Position numbers and translations under genes: made by a program. Source: Heterocephalus glaber (Eukaryota; Chordata; Mammalia; Rodentia; Bathyergidae). From it: DNA of 64,000 bases. Location: the NCBI RefSeq assembly GCF_000247695.1, contig NW_004624865.1, positions 4,171,134-4,235,133 of the forward strand. Direction: 5' to 3'. The stretch's first letter is position 1. Every line of letters starts with the position of its first letter. Under the pieces are notes generated by a model. That model did not search any database, had not been told where the DNA came from, and saw only the letters and a program-made list of their open reading frames with translations. Shown here in pieces: positions 1 to 11,814 of this stretch.

Positions 1-42
1 AAAATTAAGAATGCAGGAAGATTGCTCGTAAAAAGAAGAGAG

Positions 43-200
43 AGCCAGGAGTGGTGGCGCACACCTGTAATCCCAGCACTCAGGAGGCTGAGGCAGGAGG
101 ATCACTGTGAGTTCAAGGTCAACCTCTGCTACATAGTGAGTTTAAGGCCAGCCTGAACTCCACAGTGAAACCCTGTCTCCAAAAAACCAAAAAGAAAAAA
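43..200 (+). repeat. B1 SINE with 29-bp internal duplication
   Basis: The head gccaggagtggtggcgcac, body tcccagcactcaggaggct and tail ccctgtctccaaaaaa are visible. The gagttcaaggtcaacc / gagtttaaggccagcc pair shows the internal tandem duplication typical of B1. Confidence 0.9.
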
Positions 201-799
201 CCCAAAAGAATAGATGAGTTGGTTTTCCTTTTTCTTTTTGATTTTATCACCTTTCCCTTGTAAATTTCCAAGAAGAACCTTACAACATAGAAGCACTTTG
301 GAAACTGTTTCTCTGCACATTTGCTTCTTCTTCCTTTGTGTTTCTCTGGGCCACCAAGAACTTCCCAAGACCCCTGGGGCTGTCCTCGTGATTCTCAGAA
401 AGCTAGTCCCAATGAAAACATCATGCAGTGAGCTGGTGGCCCGGTGAAGTGCACACATAGTTTAGCAAACGCACACCCACCCCTGAGCTGTCAGCAGCCC
501 GGCTGGGAGCCACCTCTGCAGGCCACAGCGCCCCTGCGGGTGCCTGGCCCTGATGTCAGCACACCTTGGGCTGTGGACAGTGCAAAATGCAACCCCTGTG
601 CACCACACAGTGTGGCTTTCCATTGTGGGGCTCAGCTCTCGGATCAGAGCAATTCTCCTGGGCGTCCATGTAAATGTTGGAAACCCCAGCTGGCTGGAGC
701 CCCACAGTTACAGGAATACCGGGAAAAGGAGGAGGAGCTGCGCATGTCCCAGTGGAGCCCGACTGTCCCTTCAGACTGTTCTTAGAAGAACAGTATCAC
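201..799. other. unique intergenic sequence
   Basis: No repeat or gene was recognised. Open frames here have no recognisable protein similarity and no consistent codon pattern. Confidence 0.4.
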
Positions 800-1000
800 A
801 GCCAGGCAAGGTGGTGCACCATTGTCATCCCAGCATTCTGGGAGGCTGGGGCAGGAGGATCTCAAGTTCTAGCCCAGCTGGGCAACTTTGTGACTTAATG
901 AGTCTCTGACTCTTAAATTTTTTAGGAAATTTAAGAAAGATTTAGGGGTGTAGCTCAGTGCAAAGGCCCTGGATCAGGTCCCCAGTACCACAAGAAAAAT
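800..1000 (+). repeat. composite B1-ID SINE
   Basis: The B1 half (tcatcccagcattctggg) is joined by an A/T-rich linker to an ID half (gtgtagctcagtgcaaaggc, then ccccagtacc) and an A-rich tail. Confidence 0.85.
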
Positions 1001-1859
1001 GAAAAATGCTCCAAGTTAATACTGACAGTAATTGGCATGTCCTTGACCCCACAGGGGTTAATTTACCTTAACTGACAATGCATTCATCACTCAACACAGA
1101 GAAGTTTCTTTATTCCCGCTTTTAAATTTGTGTCTCCTTGGAGAATGGGCATCTCCAGGCAGACCAGACTCACCTCCCTCGCAGGGTCATCTCTGTTCTT
1201 TGGCTTTAAAGCAGGAGGTTAGGGCACAGCCAGATGGCTGGGTAAGTGGGTGTGGCCTGTCTATCACAATAATCCAGGACACATGTGCAGAACCAAGCCC
1301 TGCACCTGGGCCAATCAGAAAGCACTATCTTCAATTCTTCAGGCTGTAAGATCAAGCAGGTTTTTGATAGGACAGCCTAGCTCTGACGTCAGGCTGAAAA
1401 ATGGAAAATACAGAAGACCTCAGCCATTAACCTCTTGGCTACTGTGTTCTCTCTCTAGCCTTAGGGATATGGAAACTCCACCTCTGCCTTACAGAGTAAC
1501 CTCAGAGCCAGAGAGTAGTGATGGCAGGTGAGGCAAGGATAGGCCGATCGGGGCTGGCATTTTTGATCTCTGACTTTCAAGGCTGATTTTCTTCTGGCTA
1601 GGTCTTATTTTCAGGGAAAGGTGATAGCTATCACATAGCAAGAAATGCCTTTGTACAAAGTCAGATGTATTTTGCATCCGCACCTGCAGCTTGGAACATG
1701 ATTTCAGGGGCAAAAAAAAAAAAAGTACAGGAAGCATTCTAGCTTTCACTTTCCCACCAAACAACTTCCAGCACTCACGAGCCACTTCCGGATCCCACCT
1801 TCCCACCAACAGAGAATTCAGTTCGAGGAAGTAGCAAATTCAGTGCACTTCCATGTAAC
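1001..1859. other. unique intergenic sequence with oligo(A) run
   Basis: Nothing gene-like was seen. An A12 run at 1711-1723 may mark an old retrosequence tail, but no body is recognisable. Confidence 0.35.
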
Positions 1860-1879
1860 AAACATAGGCTTCCATTGGA

Positions 1880-2310
1880 GCCATAGAAACTACACTCCAG
1901 GTCCAGAAAATACCAGTGCTAATTTCTCAAAATATTCCTAACTCTGTCTTTATCACATGTGATCAAAAATACGGCGAATATTGCTACCCAGTGCCAGCCA
2001 ACAGAAAAGCAGCTCATAAAAACATGACACTGTGTCCTCATCGACCTTCGTCACTGAATCTGCCACCATGCAACTTTTGGCTCTTCCCCAAAGTCAAAAT
2101 GACCAAGAAAGGAAATGTTTTGCATCTATTCAGAACATCGAGGCAGCAAGGACAGCACAACACAAGAGAGGACTCCAGAGCTGTTGCAGAAAGGAGCGAG
2201 GGGGATAGGGTGAGGGTGTTCAAAGTGAGGAGAGGATTCTGAAGGGATTCGTGGCAGTGTATCTTTTACTGCAATAGGTTTACTTGATTTAAACATTCAT
2301 CCTTATTCCT
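1880..2310 (+). mobile_element. mariner-like DNA transposon relic, 3' part
   Basis: A broken frame near 2040-2100 retains the mariner transposase motif PPCNFWLFPKVKM, from the catalytic core region. The typical 3' end follows at 2160-2290 (ggactccagagctgttgcag, then ttttactgcaatagg). Stops and indels make it a fossil. Confidence 0.75.
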
Positions 2311-2599
2311 GATCACACTTAGTAGATACATAGAGATGGAATTAGAGAAGAGCTAGAGGTAGATACGTCCTATTAGTCGTTTCCCTGGAGAAATCTGAGC
2401 AATACACACAAATACCACCTTTTGCCACCCAGTGGGACAGGAGATTTGTCCCCAGTGCAGGTCTAAGGGTCCTGCCAGGGGGTCCCAGTCTGTGATTAAC
2501 ACCCCACGCGCAGGCCCAGGTAGGCCTGAGGTCCACAGAGCTAAGCTATCCCTGTCCTCCTCCCGCTACCCACTGAAGCAGTCAGGGCACCTAGCCTGG

Positions 2600-2760
2600 A
2601 ACCTTGAGGAATGACATGCTAATTCCACCTGGGGCCATTAGTCAAAGGTTAATTTTCAGTGGAATTAGTACTGAGCTGACATTCATCTTCCGTTCTCAAT
2701 TAGCAGAGTTGTGGTAAAGAAAATGTCATTAGTCAATGTGAAGGGTTGGAATAGAGGAAC
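2600..2760. promoter_or_regulatory. TAAT-rich unique block, candidate conserved enhancer
   Basis: This block carries several homeodomain-type TAAT/ATTA cores, including catgctaattcc, cagtggaattagtac and tctcaattagcag, in non-repetitive DNA. Function is inferred from composition only. Confidence 0.25.
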
Positions 2761-3700
2761 TCAGATTCTTATTCTACCTTGAAATTTGACTCCCTGATTG
2801 CTGGAACCTTCTCCCAGGGAGCACTTGACTGCTCCTTCCCTCTGCCTGCTCCTGTCTGATCTCACCTTTTCCTCATTTCCATGTTAATGAGCCTTCTCAA
2901 GTCCCCTCCCTTGGGCCTGACCTCCATCCCCAAAGAGGCTCCCTGCCTGTGAGCAGCATTCCCAGCCTCTTAATTACTCCTTGCTTTATCCTGGGTGACC
3001 TGAGCAGAGCTGAGGGCCACCCTGTGCTTCCCCATCCATCATGTTAACGGCTCTGCAGTTGCCCCAAAGTCGCCTCTGTCCTGTTCATCACCGGAGCGCT
3101 CAGGGCTTCCTGAAGAGCACATAAACTCAACCACACTAGGGAATGCGGGATGGGTACCATTCTGCTTTATAACCTTAATCTATAATAAGTGTGCTAAAAA
3201 TTACAGCGGGCAGAGCTGGAGGGGAGAGAGGAGAGAATGTGACAGTTTGGTGCTGGAAGATGCTAAGAGAGAGTGACCTGGCCTCTGGAGGAAGGGAGGC
3301 AAGAGGTACATGCGCGCTGGGTGAGCCAGAGCAGAGTTCCCCAAGCCCTGCCTCAGGACCAGGGAGTCTTCTAGGGCAGACCTACAGCGAGTGACCCCGT
3401 ATTGGGGTCGGGGCTGGGTTGGGAGAAGAAACAAGGGAGTTAGAGCTAAGCTGAGGCCAGCAGGTAAGGAAGCCTTACAAGAATTCCCTCTGGGCCTCAC
3501 AGTCACCAAGTGTCAGAGAGGCAGAGGTTTGGGGGAAATGCAAATGCCAAAGCAGCTGCCAGACCCAACAGAAGAAGATGTATACTTTATCATAATCCAA
3601 AACAAGATGCTGCAGATGGGGATGGATACTCTAATGCCCATGCTGAATTCCACCTCCTGGTATGCAAGCTCTTATATGCAAGGTATGAGCAAAACTATGA
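2761..3700. other. unique intergenic sequence
   Basis: Unique sequence without recognised genes. A CT-rich stretch runs from 2800 to 3000. An open frame at 3201-3509 (minus) has no known motif. Confidence 0.35.
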
Positions 3701-4066
3701 TCAATGTTTAAATTATTTTAAAATATATTAAGGTAAAAGACATATTGCCATTAATTCCCCTCAAAATAATCCTTTTTTCTCTTAACACACTCATCCCAAC
3801 ATCCTTGCCACTTCCTGCAGCAGCTCTGGAGTCCTCTTTCCTGAGGGTCTTTAGCTGCACTGTCCTGGCTGCCTCCATGTCCTGAGTGGATTCAAAACCT
3901 TTCCCTATCACAGTCAATTTGACTTTGGGGAAGAGCCAGAAGTTCGAATGGTGCTAGATCTGGTGACTAAGGTGGTTGAGGACACAGAGTTATGTTTTTA
4001 TGAGCTGCCTTTCCACTGGAGGGCACTGGGCAGCAGCAGTCACTGTATTTTTTATCACATCTCATA
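3700..4066 (-). mobile_element. mariner relic, minus orientation (left palindrome arm)
   Basis: The minus strand encodes a decayed mariner transposase C-terminus: GFESTQDMEAARTVQLKTLR is followed by the KEDS...W-type region. The 3' end lies at 3700-3740. It is paired in inverted orientation with the next copy. Confidence 0.8.
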
Positions 4067-4345
4067 AAGACCCTCAGGAAAGAGGACTCCAGAGCTGCTG
4101 CAGAAAGTGGCAAGAATGATGGGATGAGTGTGTGCAAAGTGAGGAGAAGGATTTTGAGGGGGCATTGATGGCTTTATTTCTTTTACTGTTAATAAAATTT
4201 TTAAAAGTTAAACCTCCCTCATATTGAGTTTTTTTGTTTGTTTTTCTTGTTTGGGACAGGGGATCGATCTCAGGTCCTTGTGCTTGCCAGGCAGGCAGGC
4301 ACCACTGAGCTACATCCCCGGCTCCCCCATATTGTTTGATCACCC
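4067..4345 (+). mobile_element. mariner relic, plus orientation (right palindrome arm), split by an ID SINE
   Basis: Positions 4067-4230 mirror 3710-3853 in reverse complement. The end of the element resumes after the SINE at 4326 (catattgtttgatcacccc). The repeat ccctcatattg / cccccatattg flanks the SINE as its target-site duplication. Confidence 0.75.
4232..4325 (-). repeat. ID-like SINE inserted in a mariner relic
   Basis: In reverse it reads T-rich tail, ggggatcgatctcaggtcct, then ccactgagctacatccccgg. Both A-box and B-box regions are present. Confidence 0.88.
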
Positions 4346-4349
4346 CTTG

Positions 4350-5530
4350 TAGGCCCTCCTATATTTGCTGTGGCCAATAGGGTGTCAGCAAACATGTCAC
4401 AAGCAGAGTCTGGATAGCTCTTAGGGTAGGCAGCCTTGCAACACTGTTGCCACAATCCCTGACGTGTGGACCCCGTTCATAAGGAGACCACAGAGAGGAC
4501 AACTGTGCCTGCTTGGTTCACACCCTCGCCAATAGCCAGAAATGAGGTCACTTCGCACCCTTCCACAGCAGTAGAGAGGGCAAATGGCCTGAGCGGACCC
4601 AGACTTACCCAGCTGTCTCCAGCCAAACTGCAGGGCATGAGTGAGCAGCAGACAGTTGTTACACAAAGCCACTGAGTTAAAAGAATTTGTTAGGCAGCAA
4701 TGCATAGTTCTGACCTTGCACTTGTAATTGAAAGAGACTACAAAAATTCAGAGAAAATAAAACACTTTATAAAAATCCACCATTCCTAAAAGTCATCACA
4801 AACTAGTCACAAGGAATCGCCCGCTGTCTGGTGGACAGCCAGCCACTTGGTGAGGCCACAGCATGCAAACGGCGGGGAAAGAACCGTGTGGTCACCGTGG
4901 GGAGCATCAGGCCTTGTAGACCATGACAGGTGCTTGGGCTTTGGCATAACAGGGGACTGAATTGGGCTTTGAATCAAAAGGCAACATAGCCAGATCTGCA
5001 TTCTAGAAAGGTCCCCTGGCTGCCAAGGAGGAAATGGAGCGGGCAGAAATAGATGAGAGATGCAGAGGCCAAGCTGAAGGCGGTGGCCACAGAAACAGAG
5101 CCAAAGTGACCACGCTACGCCAATATAGAGCAGGTGAGTTGACAGAGAAAGCACTGATGTGAGAGTTGTTTATGAAAATGGATTCATATTTATTTTTTTA
5201 AATAACAGCAAGTGTGAGACGTGCGATTATTCTGACATCGCAACAGCATATGTTTCAAGAGAAGGTGTTGCTGCAGCCTTGATGACGGGCTCTTATTAAA
5301 GCTCAGGAAGTCACTCCCCAGAGCCGAGCACACAAGCAGCCTGAGGAAGAGCCCACCGCCAGTGGCTCACCCTGGATCTAGGAGATCCCACATGGTGAAG
5401 ACCGGAGCATGGGGCAGAGGCCACTGGGCAAAAACATCAGGCCCTCCTGGAAGAGTCCAGGATTTGGGGTACACAGTCCCATTCCAGGGTCAACCCCAGC
5501 CAGTTATCAGAGCCAGGACTTTACATGTAT
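4350..5530. other. unique intergenic sequence
   Basis: I see no gene or clear repeat. Short open frames overlap on both strands without motifs. Confidence 0.35.
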
Positions 5531-5531
5531 C

Positions 5532-5790
5532 TGAGTCACTTTCCTTGTCGCTGAGACACAATACTCGACATTTAAAAGAGAAGAGGTTTATTTTATTTAG
5601 CTCACAGTTTGCAGAAGGGTTCAGTCCAAGGTCGGCAGGGCCGCGTGGCAGAGGGCCCTGGTGGAGGAGAGGTGCTCACAGCATGGGGGACAGGAAGTAG
5701 AGTCAAGGGAGGACCCAGAAGGGAGATAAACCCCACCCCAAAGGTCACTCCCCTTGAGGAAGGGTCCTGCCATGCTGTCCAAGCCTCACA
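5532..5790 (-). mobile_element. MaLR-type LTR relic
   Basis: Reversed LTR end gtcactttccttgtcgctga is followed by gaagaggtttattttattta and the LTR body. The 5' limit of the LTR (right side) is unclear. Confidence 0.65.
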
Positions 5791-6107
5791 CCTCTCCCAG
5801 CTTCCCCGGAGGGCCCATGCCTCTCCCACCATGACCCCTCATTGGAACAAAGGAAATCCCCAGACTCTCGGGGCTGCTGGGCACTGACTCTGAATTGGCA
5901 CTGATTCCAAGAGACCCCAGGTGCCGCTGGGGTCCACCAGTCAGAGAAGGAACTCATGGAGATCAGACATTGATGAAGTTTTGTTCGGGTCCATCTCACA
6001 GTGGGTTAGTGAAGCCCTGGGCTCAGCCCTGGTTATTTTCCCAATTTCAGAAAGTGGAATTCCCACAGGAAATTTCAAATATTTCCTCAACCCACCTAAG
6101 ACCTTTA

Positions 6108-6290
6108 ATTTTTGTTTTGTTTTGTCTTTTTCATGGTACTAGGGACTGAACCTAGGGTCTCCACACAAAGCTGCATCCCCATTTCTTTTTTATTTTGAGA
6201 CAGGGTCTCATTAAATTGGCCAGGCTGTGCTCAAACTTGAAATTCTCTTCCCTCGGCCTCCCAGAGTGCTAGGTTTCCTGGGTCTTTTCC
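6108..6290 (-). repeat. composite B1-ID SINE
   Basis: The ID half (ggtactagggactgaaccta) precedes the reversed B1 half (gagacagggtctcattaaat, then cggcctcccagagtgct). Confidence 0.85.
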
Positions 6291-6331
6291 AAGCTACAGA
6301 GAATCTATGAGTTTTTAAGAAAACAAATTTT

Positions 6332-6450
6332 ACCCAAGCGTGGTGGTATATGACTGTAATCTCAGCTCTCAGGAGGCTGAGGCAGGAGGCCAGCCTGAAC
6401 TAGACAGTGAGACCCTGTCTCAAAAAACAAACCAAAAACAAACAAACTTC
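6332..6450 (+). repeat. B1 SINE, internally shortened
   Basis: Contains aagcgtggtggtatatgact, then ctcaggaggctgaggcagg, and ends in an A-rich tail. One copy of the duplicated block is missing. Confidence 0.85.
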
Positions 6451-6941
6451 AACTCTAAGCTTCAAAAAAATGTTACACAAAGTAGTTTAAAAATAGTCAT
6501 GAAAGCCAAGGCTTGTGGTGCACATCCACAGACACTTTTGGAGAAGGTCCCTGCTCCACAGCAGCACTGACTAAGGGGGGCCCATCCAGGCCTGAGAGGG
6601 ACACTGACCAGGTCAGGCACTTTGGCTGTTCTAGTCACTCCAAACGCACTAACAGCTAGCAAATTATCAGGCAGAAATGACCCCCATTTCCTCCCACCAG
6701 GCCCACTCTTCTCTAAACTCTGCTTCCTTCCAAGGCACTGAGGTCACCCACCTATGTGTCTCCCTTTGTGCATAACAGTAACAAAGAGCCCAGCCACCGC
6801 AGTCATCCACCTGTCACACAATGCAGCTGCCATGGCTCATGCCCTCTCTGCAACATCCTCTCTGAGTGTGAAGCAGGAATACAGATTCCCCAAGTCAATA
6901 TGATATCCTTTTGTGATTCTCTCCCCCTTTGCCCATCACTC

Positions 6942-7300
6942 TGTCTTAATCTGTTTTCTGCAGCTATAACAGAGGACCTGAGACTGGTGAATTAAAAACG
7001 ATAGTAAATTTCTTTGCTCACAGTTCTTGGACGCTGGCAAGCCCAAGACTATGATGCTGGCATCTGGTGATGGCCTTCACGCTGAGTCAAAACACGGAGG
7101 AAGGGCAAGTGGCCGTACGAGACAGAAAAATTAGGCAGACTTAACATTGTTTGGTTTTTGACCTTTAGAGATTTTTTAGCACGCTGGGAGTGGAGCCCAG
7201 GACTGAATTACATCCCCTACCTCAATACATCCTTCTACCAGAATCCCACACCTGAGATAACTAACCCACTCTCAAGACAACAGCCTTAACCCAGTCCTTC
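6942..7300 (-). mobile_element. MaLR-type LTR relic
   Basis: Begins tgtcttaatctgttttctgc (reversed LTR 3' end), then gctataacagaggacctgag. Later pieces at 7225-7290 (ccacacctgagataact) fit the same LTR. A short ID-like fragment interrupts it near 7160-7220. Confidence 0.6.
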
Positions 7301-7497
7301 ATCCAGCTTCAGTCTCTTCCAGTTCAATGTCCTCCTGACCCAAACATCCCACCTCTTACTATTGCTATAGTGACAACTAAATGTAAGCCTGAGTTTTGGA
7401 GGTGAATTTGAACCACTGAAATCTGTAGGGATTGGTAACAAAGCACCAAGCCCCACTGCTTGGGCCTCATACATATCATTCCTCCTGGGCCAGGCCA

Positions 7498-8072
7498 AGT
7501 GGGTGGATGGATGATGGATGGATGGATAGATAATGGATGGATGATGGATAGATGGATGGATGATGGATGAATGATGGATGGATGGGTAGGTGGATAGATG
7601 GATGGATGATGGATGGATGGATGATGGNNNNNNNNNNNNNNNNNNNNNNNNNNNNNNNNNNNNNNNNNNNNNNNNNNNNNNNNNNNNNNNNNNNNNNNNN
7701 NNNNNNNNNNNNNNNNNNNNNNNNNNNTGGATGGATGATGGATAGATGGATGGATAGATGATGGATGGATGATGGATGGATGGGTAGGTGGATAGATGGA
7801 TGGATGATGGATGGATGGATGAATGGATAATGGATGGATGGATGGACAGAAGGGTGGATGGATGGATGGATGGATATAAAGGATAGATGGATGGATGGAT
7901 GGGTGGATGGATGAAGGATGGATGGATGAAGGATAGATGGATGGATGGATGGATGATGGATGATGGAGAGATGACGGATGGATGGGTGGATGGATATAAA
8001 GGATAGATGGATGGATGGTAGAAGGATGGTGGATGGATGGATGAATAGATGGATGGAAGGATGGAGGGACAA
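7498..8072. repeat. (GGAT)n tetranucleotide array with assembly gap
   Basis: Imperfect tggatgga repeats are interspersed with gatgatgg, gggtagg and gataaa-type variants. Longer units recur: the gggtaggtggatagatgg segment lies on both sides of the gap, and atataaaggatagatgg occurs at about 7874 and 7995. This implies higher-order duplication. Positions 7628-7727 are exactly 100 N, so the true length is unknown. Confidence 0.97.
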
Positions 8073-9189
8073 CACTCCCTGAGGCTAGAGAACTGCCAAG
8101 GGCCACTCTGCCAGTAGCTGAGAAACCTGCACCACACAAGGGAGCCAGAGAATGGGAAGCAGCCAGCATAGGAGAGAGGGCTCCACACCCGGCCTCTGAG
8201 TGTCATCCTCGGGACAGGGTGAAGATGTGCGTGACAATGAGGAAACAGGAACTGCAGGAGATGCCTGTGGAGGCTGCTTTCTCCCTGCTCGGCCTCTGGG
8301 CCTTCAGGTTTCTCACACTCTCCGTTCCTTCTGGGCTCCTCCATCCAATTCTCTTTCGTCCCTGAAATCAGCACCACTCGTGATGGCTGCAGGGAGACCT
8401 CCCCCACCTCTCCCCACTCCCTCCCACCCCTCCAGCCTGGCTGCCCAGTCACTTTCTTCCCAGAAGCCTCGCTCCCTGCAGCCTGAGGAGCCTACAGCTG
8501 CTCTGCAGGTGTCGCCGTGGCAGGCCTGGTGCGCAGGCCAAGCCCTGACATGGAAAGCCAGGGGCTTCTGTATTCTTCCTCCTAGGAGCTGTTTGGCAGT
8601 CTTCTTCGTGCCCGCCCAGGGAGGAGGCCCAGAGTCGACCCCTGGCAGGACCAAGGGACAGGCACCCCAAACACAGAGGACGCACTTGGCAGGTAGGTGG
8701 CAGGCGGCAGGGGGGTGGCGCTGGGATCCGATGGTCCAGGGTCTTGACCACAGAGAGGGAGCGGAAGCTGCTGCAGGAGTCTCTCACCCGAGCACCTGCT
8801 CCCGAGGCTTTCCGAATGCCAGGCTCGGCGGAGAACACGGAAATAACCGGGTTTGGGGCTGAATTCCAGGACTCTCGTTTCCGGTTAGCCTGGGGGTCAC
8901 CTGCCTTCCACGCCCCCTGCCTGGTATTGGGAACGTGGCCACCTAGCAAACACTGCCGCTATTTGGGGGGAAGCCCAGCCTCAGTCTCCACGCTCCTGTG
9001 GGTGTGTTGGGGTTGGAATGCGACAGGAACATGAAGAAGCAGGGGCAATCCCAGCTCTGACCCGACCCCGCCCGGCCTCCCCAAGCTCCAGCCACAGGCT
9101 CACCAGCATTCCAGCTTCCCACTGTCACTCACGGAATAACTGGAGCCTTCATCTATATTTCCCCTTTGTAATAGCTTGCTGAAGTCGAG
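8073..9189. other. unique GC-rich intergenic sequence
   Basis: Overlapping open frames up to 220 codons occur on both strands (for example 8200-8862 plus). They shadow each other and carry no recognisable domain, so I do not call a gene. Confidence 0.4.
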
Positions 9190-9293
9190 GTTTTTGATTT
9201 TATTTAGTTTTGGTTTTGAGCATCACTAGAGATTGAACCCAGGGCCTGGTGTACACGAGACCAATTCTCTACCACTGAGCTACATCCCCAGTG
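9190..9293 (-). repeat. ID-like SINE, older copy
   Basis: Reversed ID: gagattgaacccagggcctg, then ctaccactgagctacatccc. Diverged from the young family. Confidence 0.8.
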
Positions 9294-9295
9294 AA

Positions 9296-9358
9296 GTTGG
9301 CTTATTGTCCCACTGCACTGAGAAGCTAAGTGCCTTGCCACAGAATGGCAGAGCTATC
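9296..9358 (-). repeat. MIR fragment
   Basis: The pattern gagaagctaagtgccttgcc followed by agaatggcagagct matches the reversed MIR core. Confidence 0.5.
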
Positions 9359-9497
9359 CTGTAAGCCTAGCACTCGGGAGGCTGAGACAGAAGGATCTCT
9401 GTGAGTTCGAGGCCAACTTGAGCTGCATAGTGAGTTCAAGGTCAGCCGGAAACACATAGTGAGACCCTGTCTCAAAAAACAAAACAAAACAAAAATA
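9359..9497 (+). repeat. B1 SINE, 5'-truncated, with 29-bp duplication
   Basis: Contains cctagcactcgggaggctga, the paired gagttcgaggccaac / gagttcaaggtcagc block, and tail ctcaaaaaacaaaacaaaac. Confidence 0.88.
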
Positions 9498-9499
9498 CC

Positions 9500-9999
9500 A
9501 TGCTCTGCAGTCACATGTGCCTCCAAACACAGGCATCTTGGTTAGCGACAGCTCTCTCCAAGAACACAGCAGGCTCCGATGACCTGGACCATGCATGTCA
9601 CCGTATCTCGCTGGCTCAAAGTGGTGAAGTCTGAGGCAGCCATGAAGTTGGAGGAAACAGGCAGAAGGAAAAGTCTTTTGAGCCATTCTTTGGGGCAATG
9701 GTATGACAAAGTTATTTTTAATGTGTTCCACATGAATCGTGAAAACCATGAGACATTCAGGGGGGGTTATCATAAAGCTAGATGAGATAAATACTATGTG
9801 TGTGTGCAGTAAAAGAAATGGAAAATATGTATTTAGTCCAAAAACTTCACTTTAAAAAGGTTAACATAAGGAAATGATTTCCTAAAGAGCCTTGCAGTCT
9901 GAGACGGGAAACCAACTTGGACAGATTAAATTGATCACTTGGGTTATGTCGCTTGACTGGAACCAGGGTTAAGGCACCAGTTATCTAAGCAGCAAGATT
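9500..9999. other. unique intergenic sequence
   Basis: AT-rich toward 9780-9900. No repeat or gene recognised. Confidence 0.35.
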
Positions 10000-10130
10000 A
10001 TTCCAGTCCTACTGACCTTCCTTCCACTTCCTAGCTGTGCAACCTTGGGCGACTTGCTGACCCTCTCTGAACTTCCGTTTCCGATTACCACTGAGCTAAC
10101 TCCTGTAGCAAGTAGGAAGGCCAAATGGAA
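10000..10130 (+). repeat. MIR element
   Basis: Shows the MIR core: cacttcctagctgtgcaacc, ttgggcgacttgctgaccct, then ctctgaacttccgtttcc. Confidence 0.75.
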
Positions 10131-10354
10131 CAGTAGAGCTTGACTGGTTGCTTTCAGTACTTTGGAAAAGTTTAGTCAACCAAACTCCTTGAGGTCATTT
10201 GGTCCTATCACGAGCTTTTAAAATGTCAGACGGTAAGACCTGCAAAAAAAAGCAGGGAGACGACAGACAGAGGCAGGCCACAGAGATGGGGAGGGAAATA
10301 CTTCTTGCTGTTATCCATGGCTCCCTGCCACCCTCTCCTAGGACTCATAATTCA

Positions 10355-10475
10355 TATTCCCGTCTTACAATAAGGAACTGGGGCTCACAACAGTTGTGCT
10401 GGAGACACAAACTCCCCTCCTGAATAAGTGAAGGTAGGATTTGAACCTGACCCCTGAGCCCAGACTCTTATGGCC
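10355..10475 (-). repeat. MIR element
   Basis: Reversed MIR pattern: cttacaataaggaactgggg through ggatttgaacctgacccctg. Confidence 0.6.
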
Positions 10476-10964
10476 CACAGGGAAGATGGAACAAGACTGG
10501 GCAGGGCTTGGGTGAGAGACACCCCCTGAGCTGAGAAGGAGGGGCTTAGGTGGGACACGCCCCTCACCTGGACAAGGAGAGGATTGGGTGGAACACAGCC
10601 CCTCAGCTGGGAGAGGGCGGGGCTTACCTTGGAGGCACACCTCTGTCCCACAGAAAGGTCTTAGGGTCTGGAGGAAAAGGAGTCAGGGTCAGCATCCTAA
10701 GCGTGGCTTGAAGCTTCCCAAGGCAGAGAGGGAGCATCCAGTTCTCTGGGTCCAATTACACTACGGGAAGATCTGGACTGGGGTCAACTCTGTCCAGCCA
10801 TGAAGAGGGGGCATCTGGTAGGGTGACCAGTGGGGGGGACACATCAGGTCCTCCCTGATGCTGGGGACAGGGGAGACCCATAATGCTGGCCTCGGGGTCC
10901 ATGAAGGCACTTGATGACCAGGAAAGGCATTAGCTGTAAGTGTGCCCCGCCTGATCAAGAATGA

Positions 10965-11145
10965 GACAGTCCAGGGTATGCACCTGTAATCCCAAGACTG
11001 GGAGGCTGAGGCAGGAGGATCACAAGTTGGAGCTCCAGCATGGGCAAGACTGTCTCTAAAAACTAAGAAACAAAAGGGTGGGGTGTGAGCCACTGTGGAG
11101 GCCTGGGTTCAACCCCTTGTACCGCAAAAAATTAAAAAAGAAGAC
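10965..11145 (+). repeat. composite B1-ID SINE
   Basis: The B1 half (tgtaatcccaagactgggag) is followed by an ID half (gtgagccactgtggaggcct, then gggttcaaccccttgtacc). Confidence 0.82.
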
Positions 11146-11149
11146 AAGA

Positions 11150-11810
11150 ACACAAGCCACAAGCCAAACAACACAGGTTCAGCAAGCAGAGACATTCTGC
11201 TGCTGGGGCCAGGGATAGATATCCCCCATCTCCCTGTGAGATCAAAAAGGAGTGGTTTCAAATAATATTTTTACTTTAGCACAAACTTGGAAAAATGGAA
11301 GAGAATTCAAAGCTCTGCATGAATTTTTAAAAATAAAACATGAGATGTCAAAGAAATTTCACACTGGAGGCAAAACCCAGCTACCAGGATCTGCAGTGGG
11401 GATTTTTGGAAAGGAAATCCGAGGTAACAGAGGTCACAGCCCCCGGGGAAGAAGGAGGACAGCGGAGTCAGAGCCTGAAGTCAAATCCCCATGGGTCACA
11501 ACCAAAGTCCAAGCCCTGGGCTGGCACCAAGGACAGCTGCCCACCCAGGCCCGGCCCCTCCAGTGTCCTCATTGAGCCTCTCCCTGACCACGCCCACCCC
11601 TCTGGCTCCACCCCGCTCTGCCCCAGGCCCCACCCCCAAGGGCTTCTCAGCCCCGCACCCCACCCTCATCCCCCTGGCAGCTGCCACTGTCACTTTGCTG
11701 GTGTTTGTTGCCGTAGCCCTAACACAGGACGCATGCAAGTGTCGGGTTGTGGCTGTCAGCTGCTTCTCAGGCACCTCTGGGACCTAAGGGCTCCGTGGGG
11801 CCACAGCCAA
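11150..11810. other. unique sequence, C-rich at 11540-11680
   Basis: The pyrimidine-rich CpG-poor stretch creates long open frames on both strands with no protein similarity that I recognise. Confidence 0.35.
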
Positions 11811-11814
11811 GGTA

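Noticed and set aside
7286..8452. Long open frames (up to 388 codons) rich in Pro-Ser-Ile-His repeats on the minus strand
   Set aside because: They are produced by the stop-free GGAT/ATCC tetranucleotide array, exist in several frames at once, and run through the N gap. This is not a gene.
8200..8862. 220-codon open frame on the plus strand
   Set aside because: No recognised domain, overlapping minus-strand frames of similar length, and GC-rich composition explain it.
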